A stretch of 64,000 nucleotides of DNA from Luzula sylvatica (taxonomy: Eukaryota > Streptophyta > Magnoliopsida > Poales > Juncaceae): the NCBI GenBank assembly GCA_946800325.1, contig OX326956.1, positions 12,751,167 through 12,815,166 of the forward strand, written 5' to 3'. Positions 22,239 to 33,769 of the stretch are shown piece by piece; position 1 is the first letter of the stretch, and each line of letters opens with the position of its first letter. The translations under genes were made by a program, and so were the position numbers. The notes under the pieces were generated by a model. It worked only from the letters and a program-made list of their open reading frames with translations. It had not been told where the DNA came from and made no database searches.

Positions 22239-23213
22239 TGTTGGGTATCGGCGTCACTACCGAGCCCCGCGCAGCGGATTGTGAGGCCCGGCCCGACCCG
22301 ATCCCGAGGACCACATCAACGACCCGAAAGTACGAATCATGAAATGCATCTAACCTATGAAATTAACGCTTAATTCATAGAGAATCATACCGCGTGAAAT
22401 TGATCACGGAGACAGGTTGACTCTATTAGCTGCTGCTTGCTTCGCTCTTTGCTTCGATCCCGGCGACACACACGTCCCACGCCCGCGTGATTCGACACCT
22501 TGTTCGAAGCTCCTATTTGTCGTATACAACCGGAATTTATCCGATTCGTCTTCGACCTTGCTCAACTTAGCTCTCGTTAGATCACAGTCCAGAATCTCAG
22601 TTGAGATTCCTCTACTCGTATCCACCTCGAGCTCGCGTCTTTCGGTTGCGGCGAATTCCCCTAAAATTCCCGCAAGCTTGCTTAAATCTAATCTCTATTC
22701 TCCACTAACTTGTCTCACAAGTTCTCTCTATTCTCTACTAGAATTAGGTCTGGCAGCCAGAGAGAGAGAGGAAGAAGAATCCACAGATCTTATATTAATC
22801 TGAGAGTTAATGGTGTATTAATGAGTATCAGAAACTGCTAATCCAGAATTCGGATTACTGTGCGTCATGACGCACGATATGGTGCGTCATGACGCACAAG
22901 TCACATTTACTTGGATATAGTCGTTACACAGTGTACCGTCATGACGCACGATAACGTCCGTCATGACGCACCACTCATGTGTACCGTCATGACGCAAGAT
23001 AACTTGCGTCATGACGCACTACTCACAGATTGGCTTTCTCAGAATTACTCTATTGTGCGTCATGACGCACAATTTGGTGCGTCATGACGCACCAAGTAAT
23101 TTCTGCCAGATTTGCATAATCTTATTATGCATCCAATCGTTCCGACGAACACGTATGTTTGTCTACACTCATTTGTACATTCAACTAGTTGATCTGTAAC
23201 TGTATTTCCTTCA
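22239..23213 (-). repeat. 5' LTR of Copia C
   Basis: Same 975-bp LTR as 14646-15620, with three substitutions noted. Dyads lie at 22860-23093; in element sense they precede a TTAATATAAGATC TATA-like motif near 22795, so the array is in U3. Confidence 0.93.
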
Positions 23214-23858
23214 TTCGATAGATAAGTCGATCCCGAAATTGCATGAGATGCGATTTAAATTTGAATTGGAGATGCTCGGAGTATCCGAGGAATCCAATGC
23301 ATATAGATGCGTGGATGTCCTTGTAATTCAAAAGCGGGATCGAAAGAAATGTATGTCTAAGGGTATTTTGGGAAAATGTTTTCCAAAATGGAAAGTTCGG
23401 ACAAGGAGTTGTCCAAACTAGTGACTCAAAGAATGGTGAAATCCGAGGAGGATTAAACCTAGAAGTTGATTGCTTCCTTTGGCATTGCCGTCTTAGCCAT
23501 ATAAACAAGACTCGCGTATCTATATTACATGTGATGGATTGCTAGAATCATTCGAATTAGATTCGATTGATTAATGCGATACTTATTTATTAGGCAAGAC
23601 GACAAAGGGCATCATTCTCCAAAGATTGGAGAAAGATCCAACGAATTATTGGAAATTATATTTACATATGATGTTCCGATAAGTTCCGAGGCAAGAGGAG
23701 GCTATCGGTATTTTGTTACGTTTATGGACGGTTAAAGTAGATATGGAAATATCTATTTAATGCGTGCCGAAACGGAGACTTTTGAAAGGTTCAAACAGTT
23801 TCAAAAACGAAATACGAAATCAACTAAGCAAGAAAATCAAAGCTTTTCGATAGGATCG
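23214..23858 (+). pseudogene. B2 gag/integrase remnant, left of D
   Basis: Resumes B2 gag after the C insertion. Recognisable pieces align in order with C: ELEMLGVSEESNAYRCVDVL (gag), FWHCRLSHIN (GAG-pre-integrase) and then integrase core. Stops and small deletions break every frame, and the zinc-knuckle part is missing. Confidence 0.7.
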
Positions 23859-24318
23859 TGATGTGAGGCAAATAAGGCACAAATTTAATACTTAATTTGG
23901 GGTTTTTAGCCTTTGTGAAGAACAATTCTTTATACTTTATTAATCATATTTGAGATAACATGAATAATTCTTCACTAAATGTGTTTTATTGCTTAATCAC
24001 AGGTATTAGAAGAAATTTCTGGGAATTTGGAGAGTGTAGTTGTCTCCAACACGTCGAGAGGAGTAAAAACGATATATTACATCGATATATTCGGTGCATG
24101 AATGAGACGGGAGGCAAACAATTATCATGATGAAAACTTACACAAAAGTTTACACGAAAACCACTCAACCCTTAGCCCTTATCCAGCCCACCTACCTTTG
24201 GTGGAAATTACCTCATTACCCTCAATCCTCTTCACCAACTCGTGGCCAATAAGAAAGACTCCGTGAGTGCTATAAATAAAACAACAAGGGCCACGAGTTT
24301 GTTACGCTCTTTTATGCC

Positions 24319-24321
<3 letters not shown>

Positions 24322-24367
<46 letters not shown>
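24322..24367. repeat. CT microsatellite in D
   Basis: About 22 uninterrupted CT units, 45 bp downstream of the TATA box of insertion D. The complementary strand reads as an artificial Arg-Glu frame. Confidence 0.9.
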
Positions 24368-24371
<4 letters not shown>

Positions 24372-25005
24372 CCCTTAAGCAAGTCCAAGAACCTTCAAGA
24401 ACACGCAAGAATTGCATATTCGAACGATAATTCTCTAAGATCGAGCACCGAATAGAAGCTTACTTCATTCGGTGAATTGGTCTACACTTCGACGAAGATC
24501 GAGTTGTGAGGTTTTTGATTGAAGATTTCTTCGTCCTAATCCGCACAAGCAAGGAGACGAGCTTTCTCTAATTGATTGGGAGCTTTCTTCCAATTGATTC
24601 CTTGCTAATCTCGAGTTCACGCAACCGATTTGGAGCTTTCTTCGATTGGCGAGTGAATCGGTACGAAAGGAACCAAGTTGTGCGAGGTGACTAGCTTTCT
24701 ACGCATCTTGAACAACGAGGAAGGCATCCACGACGAGACTCGAAGCTTACTTCGTCTCTCTAGGTGTTTTCTTTCCTTTCTTGCAATTCTTGTAGCTTTA
24801 ATTGACTTGGAATTGTGTAAAGAATTCTCAGTTTAATGAATCTTTAGTTCTTGTTACTTGAATCAAATCTTTGTTAGTGCTTTTACTTGATCTCTTACTT
24901 TTAATTACTGCCTTGAATTTAGTCTAAATCTCCCTTAGTTTAATCTCAAAACAAACCTTCAATTCAATCCTAAATTCAAATTGCAATTTCGAAATCCAGA
25001 ACAAG

Positions 25006-25345
25006 TTCCGTTGTAACGAAACATAACGTGCGTTGTAACGGACCATTCGGTTTGTACCTGACTTTCAGTCTGTTGGTACTCCGTTGTAACGCACCTTACT
25101 TCCGTTGTAACGGACCAGAAAGGAAAAGCATTCAATAACACTCATACTAGTGCGTTGTAACGGACATAAGAGTCCGTTGTAACGGATCAACCAATCCGTT
25201 ATAACGCTACTCCTATCCGTTATAACGGACTACCTCTTCCCATTGTAACGGACTATTCTCCGTTGTAACGGACGTTCATATCCATCTCTACGCTAGACAC
25301 AACCCTAGTGTCCGTTGTAACGGAACTTACTTCCGTTGTAACGGA
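25006..25345 (+). promoter_or_regulatory. Array of about 13 CGTTRTAACG dyads in D
   Basis: Same core as in the A LTR, although the flanking DNA of D and A is otherwise unalike by eye. Spacings between neighbours are 20-23 bp. The central dinucleotide on the plus strand is again GT or AT. Unlike A, the array is downstream of the TATA box if D is read on the plus strand. Confidence 0.75.
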
Positions 25346-25525
25346 CTATCTTCTGTGAATTTTCTTCGTTATTTCTCATCCATTTTGATCCAAATTTTGA
25401 CGCAATTGCTCCCCGTGGAACGAATCTATACATTTGCCACTGTACAAACTTAGATTACAAATTTTGTTGATTGATCGGGGTTTTACCACAACGACATATT
25501 AAACACGCCAAAAACCCGCTCATCA

Positions 25526-27297
25526 AAGAAGGCGAGTATTTGAGCTAAACCTTTCGATAGGATCAAGGAGGCGATATTTGAGGCATGAATATTGATGATC
25601 ATTTATGATTGTGGAATCGTTTCATGATTGTCTTCATTTGGAACATTGAGATGTGTCCGAAAAGAGGAAATGAACGCATGCTGGACATGGTTCAATAAAT
25701 GATAAGCCAATAGGATCTCCCAAAAAAATTTGGGGATACGCCCTTGAGACAGCGGCACTAATGAATGGTTGCATATAAGATATGGACCATAAACCTTCTA
25801 ATCGGTACAAAAGACGCCATATGAGATATGGATCGGAATGGTTCCGAAGTTGTCACTTGTACAGATTTGAGGATGTCAGTGTATTTCGAAATTTGTTTCG
25901 GTTAAAATCAATCCCAAATCTGAAAATTGTTCGTTTATCCTTAAGGAAACTAAAGGGTATTAGTTCTAACGTCCCGACGAAAATGAGATTTTCGTGGCTC
26001 GAAGAGATGCCTTCTTGGAGGAGGACTAGATGCGCACAAGTTTGGAACTTGGTGCCATTTATCTCTATGCGGGTTAGTGGGAGTAGAATAAATCTCGAAA
26101 GAGTTCGAGATTTGAAAATGAACATTGTACCGATGAAAGTTGACATGGCTTCATCAAGAGTCGATGAACGCAAGTCGAACACACAAAGGAATTTTTCGTA
26201 GATCAAGTAGGCTATATCATAAGCCGGCAAATACGGATTTATCGTGGCTAATGATGATAGATCGAAATCATATGATGATTCGATATCCTACAAGGATGCT
26301 ATGAAAAGTTGATTCCACATGACATGGTGTCATGAAATCTGAGATTCGATCCATGTGAATTATCAAGTTTAGAACTTGATTTCATTACTTTCTGGGTTAG
26401 ACCCGTGAAATGTGAGTGGGTTTTTCAAGATGAAGAACCGACATGGATAGGAATACGCATATATGTAAAGCGAGGCTTTTTGCGAAGAGTTTCATGCAAT
26501 TCATAGTCGAACTATGAAGAAACATTTTCGCTTGTTGCCATGCTTTCCCATTCTCGAAATTCTGCTTGCCATGGTCGCGTATTATGACTATGTGATGTGG
26601 CAAAATGGATGTCAAAACCGAATTTCTTGACAGAAATTTTATGAAAGGATGTGTACTTGACACAACCTTACGGTTTTGTCGATTCATAAGAATCGGGGAT
26701 AAGATATGCACGCTTTAACGATCCATATGATAGATTAGAGAAACCTTCTCGGAATTGGAATATTCGTTTTGACAAAATTATAAACTGTTATAAAATTGTC
26801 GAAACGAATGGAAACTTTGTGTACACATGAAGGTTAGTGGGATCTGCGTTATATTTCTTGTAACGACAAAGGATTTAGACGAGACCGCTTATGAATTAAG
26901 CGTGAATATCTATAGGATAGATCTAAGAAGTTCCTCGTTCTATGTTATAGCACATATATCGACATATTGTTGAAAATGGTTTTCAACATGTAAACTCCTT
27001 GGAGGAGTTAAATCGAAATGTCGAATGGCAGAAATTTTCAACGGCTCGATGTGAGACATCAAGCAGCACGAAAAGTAATAATATGATGCCTTACATTTGA
27101 TGTTAGGATCTATTATATATGTCATGATATGTATATGGCTATCTGTCATACAAATATAGCGTCTAGTTCACCGTCAATAAAATTCATGGGAATCACATGA
27201 GTTTGAATGTAATTCGATTACATGAGACTAACTCTTGTGAATGTATAATGGTTATACAAATATATACATAATGGTTATGTATATTTAAACCCATCGG
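25526..27297 (+). pseudogene. B2 integrase-RT remnant
   Basis: Continues B2 after D. Segments match C integrase (region of SERRNRT and the downstream SPKKFWGYALETAA) and RT (VKCEWVFQ near 26405, QNGCQNRIS near 26605 for the catalytic-Asp region). Frames are broken throughout. A short piece of integrase, TTTCGATAGGATC through GGCGA, occurs twice, before D and at 25552. Confidence 0.65.
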
Positions 27298-29087
27298 GAT
27301 TTGTATTGATAGAGGTGAAGTTTATCCTTGAATACTTTGCGAAAGAATTCAGGATTAATTATCTATAATGGTGTGGAGGACGTGTTGGTTATAAAGAGTT
27401 ATAATAAACAACAGTTTCCAAAGATTAAGCACGTCCAAATATGTAGCACGACTTTCGATCACAAAGTGTGTACATGTTTTGCTTAAATGAAAACACGGTT
27501 ATGTGGAAAGGTTCCACAAGACCAATAGTTTATGATTCTATTTACGGAGGCGAGTATATTGCGGTTATTAATCGCAAAAGGAAGTGGTATGGATCAAGGA
27601 TACATGACCAAACTCTAGTAGTCACGAGTTATCTGATTTATGGTTGTTTATTGCGTGAGACGCAATAGTACCAGCCAAAAATGCCGAGGTCACAACCACT
27701 TCTAGCCAATACTCAGAAAATTTCATTTGATCCATGAAATTTTGTGAAACTATGTGATCGTAGGTATTGGAAATGTTCCAATCCTGATGATGATTAACAC
27801 TAGCGGGAACGTGCGGACCCGTTTACAAAACCGCTCTCTCTAGTCGCACGTGACTGTCATGCGATGACTATGGGTATGGAGATACCTAGAGGAGGAAGAA
27901 GAGAGTAGAGTGTAGTTATCTAATACGATAGTCCTCGCAGGTTATGGGTATGGAGATACCCATAGGTAAACGTTGTATCACCCAAATACTTAGTCCATAT
28001 GAATGCATCCCTTTTAAAAATTTTGTTTACTTAAATTAATATGCATTCACCTTATATGAAAACTGTGTGCTGGGTTGTGTAATATGATTGTTACATGAAC
28101 CTTGATTTGAACTTGTGTGGACGTCGACACGGTTGAGGACCATGTGCAGCAAAACCGTCACACTTAAAGTGTCATTTCTAAACATCCCTAGTCGCGGATC
28201 AGCTTGCTTAAGAGAGAAGCATTTCTATTATTAGATAATAGACTGAACGCGTACACTAGTACGTTTGCCGAGGAGATGATTATGTTTTGCTAATCATGGG
28301 ACAAGGTGCTTGTCGAATCGGGAACGTAGATATATGTTAGGTTACATGTATTGGATATGACCGAAGCCGCGAGTCCATGACATGGTTTAGTCATTATAGA
28401 TGGACTTGCGACGGATGGGGTTTTAGGTTCTTCATACTTGAGGGGATCATTGATTGCGTTACGTGCGTAACACAATGCTTTGATATGATCTTACGCTCAC
28501 CGTAACAGGGAGTTAAAAGGGTCATCATTGGGTATTGTCCGAAACACGGAATTCAATGTGAGTCTCCAAGATAGGAATTGTTTATTCCGAAAGGAAGAGA
28601 TATCTCTTAGGCGCCGCTCGATGAGTCGATTAACGAAATCTCTGGCCAGAGTCACTGATATTAATGGTTAATATCGATTGAAATTTGTTAAATCAACTCG
28701 GAATCGGGGAATAAGTATAGTTAATCAAATTATAAGGATGACTATAACCATGCCTTTTGATTAACGGATATCGCAAACAAGAGAACTAGTAATCGCTATT
28801 CGAGCTAGGCACAATGATCACAATCATTATTCGTTTAACATGGGTAGCTATGATGGAGTGACTAGATCCCGCTCATGAGCTTGTAGGTATTAGAAACAAC
28901 CTACTGTCATCGTTAAGTCGAACCTACATGGTCACACAACGAGTCGTACTAAGTCGGGCTTGATCATAAAATCGGCACATTGGATGTGCATAGCTTGGTA
29001 TTTGATACGCGAGCTATATTCTCTAAAATTGTGCGTATTGGATATGCATGAGTACCTTTTAGGTAGATCTGAAATTGAGTGGGAGAC
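27298..29087 (+). pseudogene. B2 RNase H remnant and 3' tail
   Basis: Right-hand copy of 9611-11400 with about 9 differences seen. It holds the decayed RNase H, the KPL...C-terminal region (near 27830-27900), the noncoding tail and the polypurine tract GAGTGGGAGAC at 29077-29087. Confidence 0.78.
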
Positions 29088-30121
29088 TGAAAGAAATACA
29101 GTTTCGGATCAACCGTAAAAGTGTACACGTGGATGAACGAATGTAAGCGTACATTTGTAGCCATAACTTTCAGTAAGAAAATCCGATTTGAATGGTTCAA
29201 ATTGGGTTAGATAGATAATTAGATTATCTATAACCTTCATGTAGAAATATATTTCATATGAACGAAGTATCAATGTCGTTTATGTGAAATACCGAAAGGG
29301 TGCAACAGTATGACATACAGTTATTAAAACAGTCATAACTTTTGCATACGAACTCCAATTGGGCTGGGACAAATTGGGTTTTGTAGATAATTAGATTGTC
29401 TACAACTTTCTTGTTGGGTCATTGTCTGTCAGAGAAATTTATCAATTTCGTCTGGACAGAATACTGAACAGGTTCATGCAATTTTCTGTGTGAAAGGGTG
29501 TATATTGGATATACATGCCTTTTGGCTAATCCTGATCCTATTAGATATAAATAGGATACTTTCTCTCTCCTTACTAAGCAATTCAATCAGATTATTCTGC
29601 CAAAGACACAAGAGAAAAAGAACAAATTCAGATTTGATCTTTTGTGAGTGAAAATTTGCGAAAAGAGAGAAATCGAGAAATGAGTTTCTCGAGTGATAGA
29701 GAATCGATTAGATCGAGCAAGTTCGCCGGTGCATCGTCTAGGCAGGTGCATCCGCGACCGACGTCTTACGAATCACCGTGGATACAAGTAGAGGAGTGAC
29801 GTTTGTGACTCTTCGATTGTGATCGACTCGAGTAAGAAAGACGGTGGAAACGCTTGGACGCACGAGGACGAAGTCGAGTGAACCGGCGTAGCAAACGATT
29901 GGTGAAGGACGCGTGGTATGGGACGCGCGGATTGTCACCAACGTGACAGGAAATAGAAGGCGGCGATCAACCCTTCGTGTGCCATCAATTTGGCACTGGT
30001 ATAGATCTATCCTTCTAATTGCATCGTACTCTCGAAGTCGTGGCATGATCTCGGGAATCGGGGAATCGGACTGGGCCTTCATTCCGCTGCGCGGGCCTGG
30101 GGTCGAGGATATTCCCCTTCA
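29088..30121 (+). repeat. B2 LTR, right copy
   Basis: 1034 bp, about 6 differences from 11401-12434. It ends with TATTCCCCTTCA and abuts the 3' LTR of element A exactly after its TATA box, so this is the true right end of B2; AATAG at 30122-30126 would be its target duplication. Confidence 0.87.
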
Positions 30122-30688
30122 AATAGAATCATTCCCTCATTCTCTCTTATGATCTCAACCATTATATTTTCCCAATTAAAAGAGAGAATCCTAGATTTAC
30201 ATCTTGAGCTTAATCTTCTAAAATATTCTTAGAGATTGTTAGATCCCTCTTCATTCCACAAAATACGATTCTCAACTTACGTGACCGATCACGTCTAGTT
30301 CGTATTAGACAATTGTAATAGGCTAGTGCAAAGATTGTAAATCCCGTCATAGATCGATAGAAGCGTGTAAATCGATCTAGGCAAAACTTGTAATTGCTTG
30401 ATTTGGGTATTCAATCGAAAGCCGAAAAGGCGCAAGGCAACCCCGGAGACGTAGGTACTTGCAATCAATCGAGTCGATCGATTGAGCAAGTAGCCGGTGA
30501 GTTAAAGCTACAAAGCAACCACCTACCGAACTCCGTAAACAAATATCTTGTGTTATTTATTTCGGTATTGTATTTCTTTCTCTAATTTATTTACGCTTAC
30601 ACATCAAATTGTAATTGTATTCCATTACCGCGAAAATTGGACCTTAGGACTTCCTATTCACCCCCCTCTAGGTCTAAATTAAACAACA
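30122..30688 (+). repeat. 3' LTR of Copia A, U3 missing
   Basis: Matches 6681-7256 collinearly (R-U5) and ends with AAACAACA followed by the CATAA duplication. The U3 with its dyads is absent here, removed together with the A pol. Confidence 0.87.
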
Positions 30689-30794
30689 CATAAAACATCA
30701 TATAAAATCATTATAATATTTAGAACAGAAATAATTTATTGTATTTCACAACCCTTTCATAATTAGAGTCAGATATATTATTAATATAATTAAG

Positions 30795-31375
30795 GTCGTG
30801 TAAATAGAGGTGATTATTCTTCAGTTCAGTTCGGTGAACCAAATAACACCAAACTATTTAGCCGAACCGAATAAAATTTGAACTGAACCGTTTTTAACTT
30901 TTAAACCAAAAAAGTGAACCGGATAAACCGAACTATTGATTTTTTCGGTTGAACCAGATAAGAAACATTGTGATTTCAAACTAAAAAATTATATTTTATT
31001 TATAAAAAAATATAAAGACATATTATTAAATGAGGGAGGCTAACATATTTAATTAGGTACACAAATTTTAATACTTAATGTTTTTAAATCATTGAATTTG
31101 CATTGTGTTATGTGCATTTAATGATGTGCACAAAATTTCATGATCATCATAAAAAACACAAATCTCAATACAAATCCCATGACTAAAAAGTATTAAATAC
31201 CAAAACTTTGGTACTTCATTAAATAGGTTAGCCTCCCTCTTATTAAGTATAACTATATTATTTTATTAACATCAACATATCAAGAAAAATGAAAAATATA
31301 ATGTTATTCGGTCGGTTTTGTTTAAACAATTTTCAAATCATAAAAGAAAAACCGAACTGAATAAATTTACAAATA
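30795..31375. mobile_element. Degenerate hAT-like element
   Basis: CGGTTCGG/CCGAACCGAA repeats on the left and mirrored ATTCGGTCGG and AACCGAACTGAATAA on the right resemble the 35878-36334 element. The ends are lost. The MITE at 31032-31239 is inserted in it. Confidence 0.35.
31032..31239. mobile_element. Mutator-like MITE, 208 bp
   Basis: GAGGGAGGCTAAC termini; the whole element is a near-palindrome. Its 9-bp flanks TTATTAAAT (31023-31031) and TTATTAAGT (31240-31248) match at 8 of 9 positions, the Mutator duplication length. Same family as 3069-3271. Confidence 0.78.
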
Positions 31376-32548
31376 ACCCCCTAAATTTTCTTGAATTTAC
31401 AAAACACCTCCTAACTTTTGAGAAACTACAAAACAAAAACCTACATACAAAGTTTTCTTTTCAATTACCTCCCTATAGTGATATTTCATGGTATTACAAT
31501 TTTTTTGGACCACTGTTGTTCATCTTTTAATTTAATAAACATATTTTTGTATTATTTTATTAATTTATTAATTTATTAATTTAAAATCATTATAATATTT
31601 TTAACATATACTAGTTTAAAAAAAATTATATGTCATATACATAATTTTAATCTTTTATTTATTATATTTTTTATCATACAAAACTAAAATTAAATAAAAA
31701 TATGATATAAAAATATTCTTGGAAATATCCTGACAAATTAATATTATTCTAGTATTCAATTTTAATGTTAAGTAGTCGTTAATAAAATAGTTACTAAAAA
31801 GTATTTTTCACCAAATTAGCAATGCATGAGTGAACATCAAAACTAGCCTTAAAATTATATTTTTGTTAGTTCTAATTTCAACAACTAATTGTATTTCGGC
31901 AGTTTGTTTTGTAATAATTATTTTTATTAACTATTAGCAAATTATCTGATGATATCAATAGTTGTTGATAAAAATAGTCACTAAAACCTAGCTACTAAAA
32001 TAAAACTAGTTACTACAATGAGCTGCTAAAATTAAAATTAGCGGCAATATTATTTTAATCCTAGTTTTAATTTTCATTCATTGATTGTTAATTTGGCAAG
32101 AAAAATTATTCAGTAACTATTTTTATTAATAATTATTTAACATTAAAATCAAATACTCAAATAATATTAATTTGTCAAGATATTTCCAAGAATATTTTGT
32201 ATATCATATTTTTATTTAATTTTAGTTTTCTATAATAAAATATATAATAAATAAAAGATTAAAACTATTTATATGACATATAGGTTTTTCTAAATTAGTA
32301 CATGTTAAAAAATATTTATAGTGATTTTAAATTAATAAATTAATAAAATAATACAAAAAATATGTTTATTAATTTTAAAGATGAAAAATAGAGGGGTATT
32401 TTGGTTCAAAAAAATTATAATGCCATGAAATACCCCTATAGGGATAATTGAAAATAAAACATTGTATGTAGGTTTTTTTTTGGAGTTTCTCAAAAGTTAG
32501 GGGATTTTTTGCAAATTCTAGAAATGTTAGGGGGTTATTTATAAATTT
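31370..32548. mobile_element. Element with about 430-bp inverted repeats
   Basis: AAATAACCCCCTAA on the left mirrors TTAGGGGGTTATTT on the right, and the arms stay alignable to about 31800 and 32110. They are joined by a core with CTAGTTACT-like motifs. No transposase and no convincing target duplication. Helitron 1 begins 9 bp to the right. The sequence of the arms recurs at about 52480-52605. Confidence 0.55.
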
Positions 32549-33769
32549 CCTTTTAATCTATTAATAGATATAATGCAGAACAATTTGCAGCTCCAGCATT
32601 CAGCCACGTCGCCCTACTGTTCATACGTACTGTACACAATGAATTTTCATAAATGCTGTACATAAATAATGTTCGTTATAATTACTGTTCATAAATACTG
32701 ATAATTACTGTTTATAAATACTGACAATTATTGTACATAAATACTTTTCATCATAAATACTGTTCATTCGTTACTTTTCATTCGTTATTGTTATGATAAA
32801 TAAATTTCCACCCATCTTTTTTTTTTCATTTGAACGACCAAACCCAGAAAAAATAAAAAAAAGAGAAAACAAAAAATGGAGCGTCGAAAAACCCAAGCGT
32901 CGAAACCTAACGGCCAAAACGTGACGGAAGATTGGCCAGGATGAGAAGAGCCATGAACTTTTTTACCCTTTTCTATTTCAGATTATTAGTTTTTTTAAGT
33001 CATTTTTTTGTCTTATTTTTTTACTCTTTTTTTTGTTCTTTTGTTTTTTCTGCAGGGTCTGGTTCCACAGCCTTATTTCAGATTTTGGCTCGATTGCAGC
33101 AGGTATTTGCCGTTTTTCTCTTTTTCCAGTTCTTTTTTCTGTTAAATTGTCAATTAGGGTTACGATTAGAACAAAATATGGAATTAAGTTCCTATTTTAT
33201 TGTTGATTTGACGTTTTTTTTCAATTCTTTCCCAGCTAAATTGTGTAATCGGGATTTCTAATGGGACAAAATGACGAATTAGGGTTTCTATTTGGTGATT
33301 ATTGCTAATTTGAACATGTTTTTCGAATTCGTGATGATTATGGCATGTTTGTTTTTCTCTCACATGATTTTTCTGACGAACTACCTGAATTTCAACCGGG
33401 GGGGGCGGTCCGGACAGAGCCCGTGCGGCAACGGGTATATGAACCGTGATGGTAGACCACACTATTTTCTCGACCAAGGGAACTAAATCCATAGACAGTT
33501 TTCTGATGAGCCTGTTTTTCGAGCTAATTAACTATTTATTTTGAAATATTAATGTTCAATAAATGCTAAATTTCAAATATTTTTTGGAAATAGGCTCCGT
33601 ATCGATGAATTATATACCAGCTAGGCCGAAAGAGATGATATGAAGCCCACTAAGGCCCGTGATCGACTTCCAAGCAGCCGCATGCCAGAACATTTGGATT
33701 TGAGAGAAGATCACGTTGTGCAGATTGAGTACTGTCTACGTGAATTTTTCAAATATAGGGGTTTTTTGT

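Larger units (their letters stand above)
14646..23213 (-). mobile_element. Copia element C, nearly complete, 8568 bp
   Basis: Full structure on the minus strand: 5' LTR (22239-23213), primer-binding site, leader, gag-protease-integrase, RT-RNase H, polypurine tract and 3' LTR (14646-15620). It is flanked by a perfect 5-bp duplication TTCGA (14641-14645 and 23214-23218). The LTRs are both 975 bp with 3 differences seen, so insertion is very recent. The only obvious defect is a one-base frame change between integrase and RT. It lies in the gag of B2, a relative. Copia lineage is not certain; the long leader and gag would fit Bianca-like elements. Confidence 0.93.
23859..25525 (+). mobile_element. 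Insertion D: probable solo LTR, 1667 bp
   Basis: Non-B2 DNA with TGATG...CATCA ends interrupts B2 integrase. The flanking B2 pieces, GGATCG on the left and GGCGAGTATTTGAGCTA on the right, are contiguous in element C. It carries CCAAT (24245) and TATAAATA (24271) on the plus strand, a CT tract (24322-24367) and a dyad array. It has no coding frame, no primer-binding site and no clear 5-bp duplication. An alternative reading is that a 13-bp repeat TTTCGATAGGATC (23845-23857, 25552-25564) is a target duplication; I prefer a small local duplication in B2. Confidence 0.5.
5660..30688 (+). mobile_element. Copia element A (Sirevirus-like) hosting nested elements
   Basis: The outer boundaries are exact: TGTTG...CAACA termini and a 5-bp duplication CATAA at 5655-5659 and 30689-30693. 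The 5' LTR is 5660-7256, followed by PBS and gag. At 9611 the element switches to B2 sequence and resumes only at 30122 inside its own 3' LTR, so its pol and the U3 of its 3' LTR are gone. Comparing the remaining 3' LTR with the matching 5' LTR part gives about 18 substitutions in 567 bp by eye, plus a 9-base length difference in one C tract. It is therefore the oldest layer of the nest. Confidence 0.85.

Noticed and set aside
24232..24430. Arg-Glu/Ser-Leu repeat mini-proteins
   Set aside because: Translations of the CT microsatellite on both strands.
23845..25564. 13-bp target duplication TTTCGATAGGATC for insertion D
   Set aside because: Element C shows that GGCGAGTATTTGAGCTA, found just before the right 13-mer, is integrase sequence too. 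The 13-mer is better explained by a small duplication within B2, with D ending at CATCA.
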